54,515 bases of DNA from Myxacorys chilensis ATA2-1-KO14 (GCA_019359275.1 JAHHHP010000037.1:1-54515), one strand, 5' to 3'. Shown: positions 37,535-47,083, numbered from the stretch's first letter. Notes: a model not told the origin generated them from the sequence alone. Translations and numbers: made by a program.

Positions 37535-38437
37535 TTACGCTCTGCTAAACAATAAACTCACACCTGCTAAAGCAATCAAGACACCAATCACTGATCGAAT
37601 ACTAACGCGATCGCCCAACATTCGAGTGAGCGGAATAACGAACAACGGGCTGGTGCTGGTGAGGGCTTGAGCGACTCCAGTAGGAGCAAATTTAAGCGAG
37701 ATTTGCTGGAGCCAAACTCCCAAATAGGTGCTAACGAAAGCAGTTCCAGCAACAACGAAAAAGAGGCTTTGAGAGCGCAATGGTTTAACGATTTCATGAG
37801 ACTGCTTTTGTGCCACACCCCAAATCAATAGCACTATTGTTCCGCCAATTAAGCGAATTAACGTACTCCACAATGGGTCAACATCAGAGTCGATAAAGGC
37901 AAATCGAGAGAGGACAGCACCAATCGCTTGTCCTACAGCAGCAAGCAACCCAAATAAAGCACCGCGCCTGATTTGATAAGACGGTTCTGTTGATTCAGGA
38001 AGGCGCTCAAGAACAACCCAAATTACTCCTGTTAAAATCATCACAATTCCGAACCAGGATTGTGATGAGAGTCTTTCTTGTAAAAAAACCAGCGCTAAAA
38101 GGGCAGCGATCGCAGGCGCGAGGGTTTCAAATAGGAGAGTACGTCGCGCGCCAATCGAGTTGAGTGCATTGAAATAAGCCGTATCGCCAAATCCGATGCC
38201 GATCGCACCACTAAGCAACAGCAGCATGGCGCTTTTGACATGGATCAGTGGCACAGGTTGGCCGATTGCAAATAGAGTGAAACCGAGCATCGCGATCGCA
38301 ATCCATCCTTTCGTCAAATTGAGCGCTAGAGGCGAGATTTGCTGTCCGACTCCGGTGTAAACCAGCGAGGCACAGGCCCAAATGAAGGCAGCGCTAAGAG
38401 CCGCAATTTCGCCTCGATAGTGAAGAACCTGGAACAT
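37535..38437 (-). CDS. EamA-family (DMT superfamily) transporter
   Basis: A 300-residue protein with about ten membrane helices in two homologous EamA halves. The first ends ALNSIGARRTLLFETLAPAIAALLAL; the second contains GVAQALTSTSPLFVIPLTRML. Such proteins export metabolites, often amino acids or drugs. It begins 5 bases after the stop of the CRTISO-like gene, so the two form an operon. The substrate is unknown. Confidence 0.85.
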   Translation of the reverse strand: MFQVLHYRGEIAALSAAFIWACASLVYTGVGQQISPLALNLTKGWIAIAMLGFTLFAIGQPVPLIHVKSAMLLLLSGAIGIGFGDTAYFNALNSIGARRTLLFETLAPAIAALLALVFLQERLSSQSWFGIVMILTGVIWVVLERLPESTEPSYQIRRGALFGLLAAVGQAIGAVLSRFAFIDSDVDPLWSTLIRLIGGTIVLLIWGVAQKQSHEIVKPLRSQSLFFVVAGTAFVSTYLGVWLQQISLKFAPTGVAQALTSTSPLFVIPLTRMLGDRVSIRSVIGVLIALAGVSLLFSRA

Positions 38438-38442
38438 GAATT

Positions 38443-39948
38443 TTAGAGAAGTTTTAGCAGTTCTAAAGTCTGTTTGGGATGAACTAGCGTATTGGCACAG
38501 AGAATTCCAGAAGCGGCGACGGCAGGAACTCCGATGCCGGGAGTCGTACTGTCACCAACGCGATAGAGTCCTGAAATTGGAGTGTGGCAACTGGGGAACA
38601 GTCCTGCTCCGGCAGCAATAGCGGCTCCATAAGTGCCTTGATGACGACGCAGATACCGAGCATGAGTTAATGGCGTGCCCATGAGTTCTAGCACAATCCG
38701 TTGCCTGATATCTGGAATGACTCGCTCCAAGGCGCGAAAGAGGGAGTGCGATCGCGTTCGTTTCTTCATCTCGTACTGCTCGTCGCGCATCCAGCCTTCA
38801 TAAGGTTCGAGGGTATAGGCATGAACTCCATGATGGCCTACAGGCGCAAGGCTTTTATCCCACACTGAAGGAATAGAAATCATGCAGGTGTTCCCCGGCT
38901 CAGCGATGTCTTGATCAGCATCGTGCACGACGACATGATGCCCAGTCAACGCCTCTAATCCGTCGGCTCGAATGCCTAGATGTAAGTGCATAAAGCTATC
39001 GACCGTGGGAGTTGCTAGCGCGGATTGACGGTAGGCAGTAGGAACATCAGATGGTCGTAGCAGATGGGTATAGGTGTCCCAAATAGTGGCATTGGAGATG
39101 ACGATCGGGGCACTTAGGGTTTCCCCATTTCGCAGTCGAACACCTTTCACGGTGCTTGATTCCACCAATATTTGCTCGACATGCGTTCCCAAGCGAAGCT
39201 GTCCGCCCCATTTCTTGAAGCCTCGGATCAAGGCATCCACGATCGCAGTACTACCTCCAACCGGATAGTCAATGACAGATCGCGATCGCTCTCCAAACAT
39301 AAATGCAACTTCCGGGGCGATCGTCCCGTGAGCTTTTAATCCTGATAAAAGAAAACACTCCAAATCAATTAACCGCCGTACCCACGGATCACGAATCGTT
39401 TGATCCACCAACGCCCCGACCGAGCTTTGAATCAAACCCAGGTTTGGCAACAGCTTTAGCAACGATGGAAAGTAGCGGATCAGCGTGGGAATGAGGTTGA
39501 GATCCGATCGCAGTGCCAGAGTAGGAATAGCGCGTAAGCCCTCATATAGGCGCAAGAAGCGTTTTTCTAGTTGAGCAAATTCTGTTGCGCCTTGAGGAGT
39601 TATGGCTGCGATCGCCGCTCGATATTTTTCGGAGTCGCCATAGATCGGCAGCGTAGCGTCAGGAAAATGATAATGTCCAAACGGATCGTAGGGAATCGCA
39701 GGAATGGTTTCTCCCAAAACGGCTAAAACTTGTCGCAGAGGATTGAGCGAATTTGGGTCAGAAAGCCCGCAGTAGAACGATGCGCCCGAATCGAAGTGAA
39801 ATCCTTGGCGCGAGAATCCGTGGACGGCTCCACCCGCGATCGTATGGCTTTCACAGAGGAGAACTTGTTTGCCGTAGCGAGCGAGGAGTGCCCCTGCCAC
39901 CAAACCACCAATGCCGCTTCCAATCACAATCACATCGGCTTGCTGCAT
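38443..39948 (-). CDS. FAD-dependent oxidoreductase of the carotenoid isomerase/desaturase (CRTISO/CrtI) family
   Basis: 501 residues with the N-terminal dinucleotide-binding motif VIVIGSGIGGLVAGALLARYG, the FHFDSGASFY segment and the C-terminal GLYRVGDSTTPGIGVPAVAASG typical of the phytoene desaturase/CRTISO superfamily. It differs enough from CrtH of Synechocystis that I would not call it crtH. Carotenoid or retinoid-like substrates are possible. Just upstream a 16-bp repeat duplicates the start codon region, creating an ATG-TAA start-stop element. Confidence 0.8.
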   Translation of the reverse strand: MQQADVIVIGSGIGGLVAGALLARYGKQVLLCESHTIAGGAVHGFSRQGFHFDSGASFYCGLSDPNSLNPLRQVLAVLGETIPAIPYDPFGHYHFPDATLPIYGDSEKYRAAIAAITPQGATEFAQLEKRFLRLYEGLRAIPTLALRSDLNLIPTLIRYFPSLLKLLPNLGLIQSSVGALVDQTIRDPWVRRLIDLECFLLSGLKAHGTIAPEVAFMFGERSRSVIDYPVGGSTAIVDALIRGFKKWGGQLRLGTHVEQILVESSTVKGVRLRNGETLSAPIVISNATIWDTYTHLLRPSDVPTAYRQSALATPTVDSFMHLHLGIRADGLEALTGHHVVVHDADQDIAEPGNTCMISIPSVWDKSLAPVGHHGVHAYTLEPYEGWMRDEQYEMKKRTRSHSLFRALERVIPDIRQRIVLELMGTPLTHARYLRRHQGTYGAAIAAGAGLFPSCHTPISGLYRVGDSTTPGIGVPAVAASGILCANTLVHPKQTLELLKLL

Positions 39949-39981
39949 GAAAATTTAGAAGATTACATGAATATTTAGAAG
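39946..39981 (-). repeat. Tandem 16-bp repeat duplicating the start region of the CRTISO-like gene
   Basis: CATGAAAATTTAGAAG (39946-39961) and CATGAATATTTAGAAG (39966-39981) differ by one base and are 20 bases apart. On the minus strand each ends in ATG. The downstream ATG starts the gene; the upstream one is followed immediately by TAA. Confidence 0.8.
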
Positions 39982-40047
39982 TAAACTGTTTCCGACCATT
40001 CCCGCTAGAGTGAAAAGGATGAAATCAACCCTAGGAGAACTGCGCTT

Positions 40048-40485
40048 ATGGCTCAGGCAAAGCTTGGAGATATGGTCAAAGTCCACTATACGGGCAAGCT
40101 TGACGATGGAACCGTTTTTGATTCTTCCACCGATGGCTCTCCCTTAGAATTTACAATTGGCTCTGGACAAATTATTCCTGGATTTGAGCAGGCGGTAGTA
40201 GGCATGAGTCCGGGCGATTCAAAGACGGAACTTATTCCCGTCGAGCAAGCTTATGGTCCTCATCGCGAAGATATGGTCGTGATTGTCGATCGCGCTCAGA
40301 TGCCAGGAGATTTAGAGCCAGAAATTGGTCAGCAGCTTCAAATTCAGCAGCCGACTGGACAGCCAATCCCAGTCGTTGTGACGGAAGTTTCAGAGGCAGA
40401 CATTACGCTGGATGCAAATCATCCGTTGGCCGGAGAAGACTTGACGTTTGACATTCAGCTAGTGGACATTGAGGCAGAAGGCTAA
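40048..40485 (+). CDS. FKBP-type peptidyl-prolyl isomerase, SlyD-like
   Basis: 145 residues: an FKBP domain ([37 protein letters not shown]) interrupted by an IF chaperone flap ([22 protein letters not shown]) and resumed at [20 protein letters not shown]. That order is the SlyD layout. The histidine-rich nickel-binding tail of Escherichia coli SlyD is missing. AGGAG lies before the ATG and a strong terminator follows, so it is a single-gene transcript. Confidence 0.92.
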   Translation: MAQAKLGDMVKVHYTGKLDDGTVFDSSTDGSPLEFTIGSGQIIPGFEQAVVGMSPGDSKTELIPVEQAYGPHREDMVVIVDRAQMPGDLEPEIGQQLQIQQPTGQPIPVVVTEVSEADITLDANHPLAGEDLTFDIQLVDIEAEG

Positions 40486-40548
40486 TCCAGAATTAGTGAA
40501 TCATACTTGGTACGTATCAGCATTTTTTAACCTTGTAGCAAAATAATC

Positions 40549-40591
40549 TGGCTCTGTGGCGAAACTCTCTCGCTGCGGAGCCAAAATTTTT
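40549..40591 (+). terminator. Terminator of the FKBP gene
   Basis: TGGCTCTGTGGCGA and TCGCTGCGGAGCCA form a 14-bp stem with three G-T pairs and a 7-base loop, followed by AAAATTTTT. Confidence 0.8.
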
Positions 40592-40859
40592 GTCAAGTTT
40601 CCGTAATGATTCGGGACGAAGATGAAGATTTCATTTAGTGAAAAACCGTGACGTTTCTTCCTTTTGGTAGAGAAATCTTAACAAACCTTGTTATATCTTT
40701 TGAGCAATCTTACCTACAGCGTCAAAGCTAGGGTGTGTTGCAGTTTCAGTGATTTTGGCTGAGCCTTCCAGCCAACTCAACTGTCCATAAAGATTTGACA
40801 AGACTTGTTACACATGGTTTCTATCTATGAAGGACCCTTTAATTTTTTAACAAGTAGCT
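40592..40859 (+). promoter_or_regulatory. Upstream region of the cellulose-synthase-like gene
   Basis: Contains a hairpin TTGGCT/AGCCAA (40755-40775) and a TTGACA at 40795-40800 followed by a poor -10 candidate around 40819-40826. There is no good match to a c-di-GMP riboswitch and no small gene. Confidence 0.35.
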
Positions 40860-42350
40860 ATGCGAAAAGGACTGCCGCGCACCCCCATTACCGTCTTTGG
40901 TCCGATTCTTGACAAGATTATTTTGACTCACCTTGTCGTGATCGGCTTACCTACAGTCCTGTACTACTACGTGCTCAGTGGCGGTGGGAATCTGCTGCCG
41001 ATGCACGTTGTGATTCCGGTGTTGTACTTTGTCACTTCGCTGGTGGTGATGGGGGAAGCGGTTTCTACAGCGCTCACTTACGGATATAAAAAATCTGGGT
41101 CTAAGGCACTGCGTAAACCAAAGTTTGGCTGGATTCAACGATTTTTACGGACGCCGCGCACCTACGACAGCGATCGCAGGGAAGTTCCAGAACTACAAAG
41201 TGGAACACCCAGAAGCTCACTCATTGTGGCGGCGTATCTGCCGAACGAACAGCATATTATTCTCAGCACTCTGAAGTACATTCTGACGACGCTTAATCGA
41301 CCAAAGGATGGACTAGAAGTGATTTTGGCATACAACCGACCGGAGCGACTGGCGATCGAGGATGAATTAGAAAAGCTCGCCGAGCGTTATCCCGATTTGA
41401 AGCTCCTGTGTGTCGAAGACAGCCACTCTAAAGCAGAGAATGTGAACGCTGCATTAGAAGTGGTGACTGGAGAAATCACGGGTATTTTAGACGCTGATCA
41501 TTACCCCAATGCAGACTGCTTCGATCGAGCATGGCGTTGGTTAGAGAGCTATCGCTATTCTGTCGTTCAAGGCCGGAATGTGATTCGCAATCATGATGTG
41601 AATTTTATGACGAGCATGATTGCGGTTGAGTTTGAGTGCATGTATGGAGTCAGTCACCCGGCTAAGTCGCTTCTGGCTGACACTGGCATGTTCTGTGGCT
41701 CTAACGGCTATTGGAGGACATCAGTCCTGAAGCGGATGCGGTTTTCATCGACGATGTTGACGGAAGATATCGATGCATCGCTCAGAACGCTGCTTAGCGG
41801 CTACAACATTGTTCACGATCCAACAATTCTAACGACAGAATTGGCTCCGGTTGATCTGCGATCGTTCTGGTTCCAACGAAAGCGGTGGGCGCAAGGCTGG
41901 CTAGAGGTGACTTTGAGACACCAGTTTTCGCTGCTGCTTTCAACAAAGCTTGACCACTGGCAAAAACTCTACTGGTCGCTGCTGTTGGTCTACAGTGCAG
42001 GGTTTCACTTTGTTGCACTCCAGATGTTTCCAATGATGATCAGCCTGACCTTGACAGGCACAACAGCCCCTGAAGTTGCACCAGAGTATTTCTGGGCGAC
42101 CACTGCACTGACGTTGCTGAGTGGTCCGATCCAAACTTTAGCCGCTTGGCTGGTGCGAACCGACCTCGTACATCAGCCCCGCAAGAATTATCTAGCGTTC
42201 TGCCTATTCATTCCGTTCTACTGTGTGTTAAAGAGCGTGATTGCCATTACTGCAATTTACGATCATTTTGCAGGCAATACAGAATGGGTTGTCACACGTC
42301 GAGGGTTCATGGAGTCGCTGCCAACTGGATTTTTACGTAAAGCGGGATAG
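40860..42350 (+). CDS. Processive family 2 glycosyltransferase, cellulose-synthase-like
   Basis: 496 residues with N-terminal membrane helices (residues 18-75), a GT2 catalytic domain and C-terminal helices. The catalytic D,D,D,QxxRW signature is complete: the substrate aspartate region VEDSHSKAENVNAAL, DADHYP, TEDIDASLR and QRKRWAQGW. It therefore probably polymerises a beta-linked polysaccharide across the membrane. There is no PilZ domain and no BcsB or cellulase partner nearby, so cellulose itself is not established. It converges with recJ. Confidence 0.85.
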   Translation: MRKGLPRTPITVFGPILDKIILTHLVVIGLPTVLYYYVLSGGGNLLPMHVVIPVLYFVTSLVVMGEAVSTALTYGYKKSGSKALRKPKFGWIQRFLRTPRTYDSDRREVPELQSGTPRSSLIVAAYLPNEQHIILSTLKYILTTLNRPKDGLEVILAYNRPERLAIEDELEKLAERYPDLKLLCVEDSHSKAENVNAALEVVTGEITGILDADHYPNADCFDRAWRWLESYRYSVVQGRNVIRNHDVNFMTSMIAVEFECMYGVSHPAKSLLADTGMFCGSNGYWRTSVLKRMRFSSTMLTEDIDASLRTLLSGYNIVHDPTILTTELAPVDLRSFWFQRKRWAQGWLEVTLRHQFSLLLSTKLDHWQKLYWSLLLVYSAGFHFVALQMFPMMISLTLTGTTAPEVAPEYFWATTALTLLSGPIQTLAAWLVRTDLVHQPRKNYLAFCLFIPFYCVLKSVIAITAIYDHFAGNTEWVVTRRGFMESLPTGFLRKAG

Positions 42351-42356
42351 AGGAGC

Positions 42357-44714
42357 TTATCCATTTAGCGTTTGAATCGCGACGGCTTTAATCGTGGCGA
42401 GCGGCACTTGATAAAAATACTGGCGGCGGAATTGTTCTTCGCGCACTGCATCTAGAAATTGCTCAACCCTGCCTCTTGCTTCGGCTTGAGGCTTTTTTTC
42501 TGCCCAAACGATGCTAAAGCCTTGTTCGGTATAGGAGACGCTGAAGCCAAGCAGTTCTAACGCTTGAAAGCCCATTTTTAGAGGCAAATCACCAATTTCT
42601 AAGCGATCGTAGAGTTGTCGGCGAGTGGCAGTTTGCTCAGTGCGGCTTAAGTATTTAGCAATGCCGATCAGAGTTTGCCACGTGTCTTGCGGAGGAGTAA
42701 GGGTTGGAGCAGAGTAAGCGATCGCTAACAGCCTTTCTTCTCGTGCCGCTCGCCGAAACCATACTTGCAGCTCCTGCCAGCTAGTTGGACAGGTTTGGAC
42801 TTGAAGCGGTTTAACATCACTAGAAGAGGATTGAGTGCGCCAGTCGAGAATCCAGTCGAGGCGAGTCGTTTGAGTGACAGCATCTGAGCAGGGACGTAAG
42901 GCAATGAGACGAACTTCGTAGCGTTTGTGATAGGTGTTATTTTCCAGTTCGACGATCGCGTCACAGCGACCTAGAGGAATTTCATTAGCATAGTGCCCCC
43001 ACCAAAGCCCGGGAAATCCGGTTGTTGCCGAGTTATCCCAAAGGGTAAAAGAGGTACGAATGTATTCAACTTTTCGTCCCCGTAAGTCTTGAATTTTGCG
43101 GTTTTTGTCTGCTTCTAGCCAACAGTTTTGAATCAGCAATCGAGGAATCGGGTTGCCCATTCCACAAGGTTCGATCAGGCGCAATTCTTTGTATAGCTCT
43201 AGTCCAAGCTCTGCAACCGTGACGCAGAGATCGGCGCGAAGCATAGGCGACGCGATGATGCCCTGTTGCAGCAGGCGTTGATTGATCGCCGCTTTAAATA
43301 AGGGTAAATTATCAACCGAGATGCTGAGTCCAGCCGCGAAGGGATGACCGCCAAAGCGATGGAGTAAGTGTTCTTGATATTTGACGAGTTGATAGAGATC
43401 GACTTGATTAATAGAGCGGGCAGACCCCCTTGCAAGTTGAGGTGTAGATGGCACGGCTGGCTCACTTGGCGTGCTGAGCAAAATGGCCGGACGACCATAT
43501 TCTTGAGCAATTTGACCTGCAACAAGACCCAAAACGCCTGGACTCCATTGCTCATCCCAAAGAACAATCACACTGGTTGTTGAGAGATCTAGCTGTGATA
43601 GTTTTGCTTGGACGTGCTGAGTCACATCTTTTTGCAAGGCTTTGCGACGCGAATTGGCAAGTTCTGTTTCTTCTGCTAGGTCTCGACACCGTTGAGCATC
43701 TTGACTTGTAAGCAACTCGACGCAAAATCCAGCATCACCTTGAATTCGGCTCACAGCATTGATTCGCGGACCTAAACCAAACGAAATATCGGTGGGCCGA
43801 TCGCCCGATCGCTTGCAAAATTCTAATAGTCGAGCAATGCCCGGACGAGTCATCGTCTTGGGGTTAGATTGCTTTTGGAGTTGCTGAATGCCGCGCTGGG
43901 CGAGGTATCGGCAATCACCTTTCAGTTCAACTAGATCTGCAATTAGCCCAATCGCAACGAGATCTAACAATTCTTCTAGAGATCGCTCTGCAACGTCTGG
44001 AAGCTTCTGGTACAGTGCTTCGACTAGTTTGTAGGCAACGGCAACGCCTGAAAGCGTTGCTAGCGGATGCTCGGGTGCAAGATAGCGCGGATTAACGATC
44101 GCAATCACGGGTGGGCGATCGCTAGGCAACGTATGGTGATCCGTAACAATCACATCAATTCCTAACCGTTGAGCGTACTGAATTTCATCCAGATTCGTAC
44201 TGCCCGTATCACACGTCACAATGAGCTGACAGCCTTGCGCTTTCAGTTGGTCGAGTCCTTGACGGGACAAGCCATGAGACTCGGTTAAGCGATTGGGAAT
44301 GTAGTAGAAAAGCTGATGATGTTTAGGAAAAAACTGTCCTAGTCCATCCCAAAGCACTGAGGTTGCGGTGACACCATCGGCGTCGAAATCGCCCCAAATC
44401 CCGACTATTTCGCCAATCTCGTAAGCTCTGGTCAGGCGTTTTGTGGCCCACTCCATTTCCTGCCCAAATTCAAATGGAGATTGAGGCTGATAGTGATCGA
44501 CGTGCAGATAGGGTGCGATCACAGCTTCATCTCGAATGCCGCGTTGCCACAAAAGCTGAGTAATATAACGTCCGTCTACTTCTGGAGCGCACCGCCGAAC
44601 CGCTTGAACAAACTTTTCTGGAAGTGCGATCGTTGATTCAACTTGCCACTGAAAGGATTGCTCAGGCATATCTGCAAAGAGTAGAAGTATTTCTGTACCA
44701 TAACCTGAGATCAC
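42357..44714 (-). CDS. recJ: Single-stranded-DNA-specific exonuclease RecJ
   Basis: A 5'-3' exonuclease in recombination and repair. DHH-family motifs are present: GDFDADGVTATS, VTCDTGSTN, VIVTDHHTLPSD, DLVAIGLIADLV. The DHHA1/OB region has LLHRFGGHPFAAGLSI. 785 residues; a C-terminal extension of about 200 residues is as in other cyanobacteria. The frame starts with GTG 44714, whose GTGA overlaps the stop of the acetyltransferase gene. ATG 44669 (MPEQSFQWQ) is an alternative start; neither has a good ribosome binding site. Confidence 0.93.
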   Translation of the reverse strand: MISGYGTEILLLFADMPEQSFQWQVESTIALPEKFVQAVRRCAPEVDGRYITQLLWQRGIRDEAVIAPYLHVDHYQPQSPFEFGQEMEWATKRLTRAYEIGEIVGIWGDFDADGVTATSVLWDGLGQFFPKHHQLFYYIPNRLTESHGLSRQGLDQLKAQGCQLIVTCDTGSTNLDEIQYAQRLGIDVIVTDHHTLPSDRPPVIAIVNPRYLAPEHPLATLSGVAVAYKLVEALYQKLPDVAERSLEELLDLVAIGLIADLVELKGDCRYLAQRGIQQLQKQSNPKTMTRPGIARLLEFCKRSGDRPTDISFGLGPRINAVSRIQGDAGFCVELLTSQDAQRCRDLAEETELANSRRKALQKDVTQHVQAKLSQLDLSTTSVIVLWDEQWSPGVLGLVAGQIAQEYGRPAILLSTPSEPAVPSTPQLARGSARSINQVDLYQLVKYQEHLLHRFGGHPFAAGLSISVDNLPLFKAAINQRLLQQGIIASPMLRADLCVTVAELGLELYKELRLIEPCGMGNPIPRLLIQNCWLEADKNRKIQDLRGRKVEYIRTSFTLWDNSATTGFPGLWWGHYANEIPLGRCDAIVELENNTYHKRYEVRLIALRPCSDAVTQTTRLDWILDWRTQSSSSDVKPLQVQTCPTSWQELQVWFRRAAREERLLAIAYSAPTLTPPQDTWQTLIGIAKYLSRTEQTATRRQLYDRLEIGDLPLKMGFQALELLGFSVSYTEQGFSIVWAEKKPQAEARGRVEQFLDAVREEQFRRQYFYQVPLATIKAVAIQTLNG

Positions 44715-45292
44715 TTTTTTGGAGTTGGACGCAAACGAGGACGCTTCCAGACCTTGCGATCGGCTTTCTCGCGCTCGTAGGCGATCAGTTTTCCGTAATA
44801 TTCATGCTGACTTAAATCCATCGACAAGAAAATATGGCGGCGGGCATCGTGAAAGCCCTTACGATCGAAAAATTTAACGGCGGGCGCATTTTCAGGGTCA
44901 GTATCTGCCATCATGAACCGCGCTCCATCGTTAATCAATCGTTCAACCAAGCGGTCTACAAGCTGATCAGCAACGCCGCGCCGCTGAAAGCTAGGAGAAA
45001 CGCCAAGCCAGGTGATGTAGCCGTAGACCAACGCCCCTTTGCTAATAATCGTGCCCAAGATAAAGCCTGCAAGCTGTTCGTCTACCTCGGCAACTAAACA
45101 GTAATCTGGCTCGGTATTGTAAGAGCCAATCACTTCCCACTCGTCCCAAGTGCGGTAAATGTAGGGATATAAGTCACTGGTAAAGAGCAATTCACCCAGA
45201 TGAAATACTCCCGCGAGATCGTCAATCTCCATCTCCCGAACCGTTAGCCCAGAGTCAGAACGCTCATTGTCAAAACTGTCTTCAATACTCAT
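44711..45292 (-). CDS. GNAT-family N-acetyltransferase
   Basis: 193 residues with one GNAT domain: YCLVAEVDEQLAGFILGTII as core strand pair and the acetyl-CoA loop LGVSPSFQRRGVADQLVDRL. GARFMMADTDPENAPAVKFFDRKGF is the usual C-terminal end. Start MSIEDSFDNERSD at 45292 was preferred over 45307. It is translationally coupled with recJ by a 4-base overlap. Substrate unknown; RimI-like protein acetylation is possible. Confidence 0.85.
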   Translation of the reverse strand: MSIEDSFDNERSDSGLTVREMEIDDLAGVFHLGELLFTSDLYPYIYRTWDEWEVIGSYNTEPDYCLVAEVDEQLAGFILGTIISKGALVYGYITWLGVSPSFQRRGVADQLVDRLVERLINDGARFMMADTDPENAPAVKFFDRKGFHDARRHIFLSMDLSQHEYYGKLIAYEREKADRKVWKRPRLRPTPKK

Positions 45293-45368
45293 AAAAATGT
45301 AAGTCATCAGGACGGTAAACCGTGGCTGAGTAAAATTAGCCTGATGCTTCTATGGTGTCACAGAGAAC

Positions 45369-46142
45369 TTACAGAGGAATTTCGGCGATCGCGCTCACAC
45401 TTGGAATCACCACATCTTGTCGCTGACACCGCACGGCAAAACTACAGCGATCGCACTCTCCCACCGCTTGGGAGACTTGAGGAAACGGCTCCCCCATTTC
45501 GTAGCGATGGAGCCATTCGGTTAACTGCTTGAGAAGCTGGGTTAAGGTTTGCCAAGTCTGCTCGTGTTTCGTGCGATCGTACTTGAGGGTCAGGCTTTGC
45601 GGTTCGGTCGCTTCTCCCTTGGCCTGAAAGAACCAGTAGATCATTGAAATTTGGTCAGGTGTATATTGGCTCGTTTCGGCAAGAACAAAGGGGTAGAGGC
45701 GAGATTGCCAATTTTGCGACAATCGATCTGAGCGCCCTGGTTTGGGGTAGGTTTTCCAGTCAAGAATTTGAGCTTGGGTAGGAGACAGAATCAATAGATC
45801 ATAAATGACGGTAAGGAGATGCCCTTCGACGGCGAGCGTGCGGAGGTGTTCACTTTGACGGTAAGCGCTGTCACCCGTTTGCGAGGCAATCGTACCTAAA
45901 ATTTTTGGCTCCGCTTCAATAAATGCCCCAAACCAGCGTCGCAACTGCTCGTCTTCTCTCAGCAGCGGGTCAATCGGCAGTCCCATCTCCCACTGCTGCA
46001 TTAATAAGTGAAAGCGGCTCCCTGCTAACAATCGCTCTTGCTGCTCAAGATCGGTCGGAGAGCCGAGTTGTTCTAAATAGGTGTGCTGAAACTTGCGAGG
46101 ACAAACTTCAAGCAGATTCAACTGACCTTGAGAGAGCCGCAT
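45369..46142 (-). CDS. PD-(D/E)XK nuclease family protein (RecB/Cas4-like)
   Basis: 257 residues starting MRLSQGQLNLLEVCPRKFQHTYLEQ, the usual helix of RecB-like nucleases with its first cluster cysteine. The core motif is IYDLLILSPTQAQILDWKT, giving D and DxK, followed by QSRLYPFVLAE. The C-terminal VGECDRCSFAVRCQRQ supplies three more cysteines, so a Fe-S cluster as in AddB/Cas4 is likely. There are no CRISPR genes nearby, so it is probably a repair nuclease. It sits upstream of the acetyltransferase-recJ pair on the same strand. Confidence 0.85.
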   Translation of the reverse strand: MRLSQGQLNLLEVCPRKFQHTYLEQLGSPTDLEQQERLLAGSRFHLLMQQWEMGLPIDPLLREDEQLRRWFGAFIEAEPKILGTIASQTGDSAYRQSEHLRTLAVEGHLLTVIYDLLILSPTQAQILDWKTYPKPGRSDRLSQNWQSRLYPFVLAETSQYTPDQISMIYWFFQAKGEATEPQSLTLKYDRTKHEQTWQTLTQLLKQLTEWLHRYEMGEPFPQVSQAVGECDRCSFAVRCQRQDVVIPSVSAIAEIPL

Positions 46143-46197
46143 AGATGTAAAGAGTTAGCCACGAATCAGCTTCATTTCAATGTTCATATTTTAGTGT

Positions 46198-46782
46198 TCA
46201 TCCTTTGGTTAAGACGAACACACTTCCTTCGTTGCCGCGTCCGATACGTAAATCTTCGTCGAGATAGGTAATGTCGAGCCAGCCCTGTTGGTCACGATTT
46301 TCGATGCTGACATCGATCGCGGCAAATTTTCGTCTCGCTTCAATTTGTTCAATAAAAGAGGCGGGCGATCGATAGTCTATTAATCGCTGAAGTCCAACAA
46401 TCGAGCGCTCAAATTTCACCTCGACGCGCCGTTCTGACACGGGCTTAAACCGAGCCGCCACGCTGACAATTCCTTCTAAAAAAGGGACGCCGACTAATTC
46501 AGCAATGTTGTAGACTTTCGCATCGGCAACCCGAATCGATTGATAGACCTGCCCAAGCTGCACGAGGGGAACGCGATCGATACCCAAAATTCCGCTACTG
46601 GTCGTGTAAATCAGCCGCCAATCTCCTTCGAGCAATGCCGTTGCTTCCACAGGGCGCGGCGTTGGATTCCGATCTTCGAGTTGAGCGATCGCGGCCAAGA
46701 CGCCCTGACGATCCGCATCGGTCGTGAGCAAGCCTCGATTTTTGCCTGCGATCGCTTCTAGTAATGTAGCTTTCCCGATCAT
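46198..46782 (-). CDS. PAP/fibrillin (plastid-lipid-associated) family protein
   Basis: 194 residues of the lipocalin-like fibrillin family found in plastoglobules and cyanobacteria. Features are an N-terminal helix, then LLEGDWRLIYTTSSGILGIDR with the conserved W and YTTS, YNIAELVG, and the C-terminal GWLDITYLDEDLRIGRGNEGSVFVL. These proteins bind hydrophobic molecules such as quinones or carotenoids and help under light stress. It is divergent from the DUF3134 gene. Confidence 0.88.
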   Translation of the reverse strand: MIGKATLLEAIAGKNRGLLTTDADRQGVLAAIAQLEDRNPTPRPVEATALLEGDWRLIYTTSSGILGIDRVPLVQLGQVYQSIRVADAKVYNIAELVGVPFLEGIVSVAARFKPVSERRVEVKFERSIVGLQRLIDYRSPASFIEQIEARRKFAAIDVSIENRDQQGWLDITYLDEDLRIGRGNEGSVFVLTKG

Positions 46783-47083
46783 GGGTTCCTCCTTGTGTAA
46801 ACAGAATTACCCCCTCAGCAGAATAGTAATGGTTGGCCTTTAGAGCCGAGTGCCGATTGACACCTTTTTTAACCCCCTTAACGGGTGCGATTCCCCTTCG
46901 CAGTTCCGAAGCAACCGCAATCAATTATTTAGGCTGCAAAAAAATCTTGACATTTTCCTAACAAATATGCGATGTTGCGTGAACCAAATTCCTGACGCGG
47001 TGGTACACTCTGGGTGTTTCATTCGATCTAGAATCTGAAGTATCTGTGTTGTAACGATCCGACTCTGGAACATTTCTTTACTT
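46783..47083. other. Divergent spacer between fibrillin and DUF3134 genes
   Basis: About 300 bases with a TTGACA near 46963 and a TACACT near 47003 as possible plus-strand promoter parts, not well spaced. A small hairpin CTTCG/CGAAG lies near 46898-46913. No gene is visible. Confidence 0.35.

Noticed and set aside
37380..37670. Plus-strand frame beginning with MYKILGYSGLSHWHKY
   Set aside because: The ILGYSGL start recalls NodU-type carbamoyltransferases, but similarity ends after about ten residues and the frame runs into the antisense of the EamA gene. At most a remnant.
40592..40859. c-di-GMP riboswitch upstream of the polysaccharide synthase
   Set aside because: No conserved GEMM core is visible; only an unrelated small hairpin.
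45369..46142. Cas4 and a CRISPR locus
   Set aside because: The nuclease is Cas4-like in its cysteines, but there are no repeats, spacers or other cas genes in the window.
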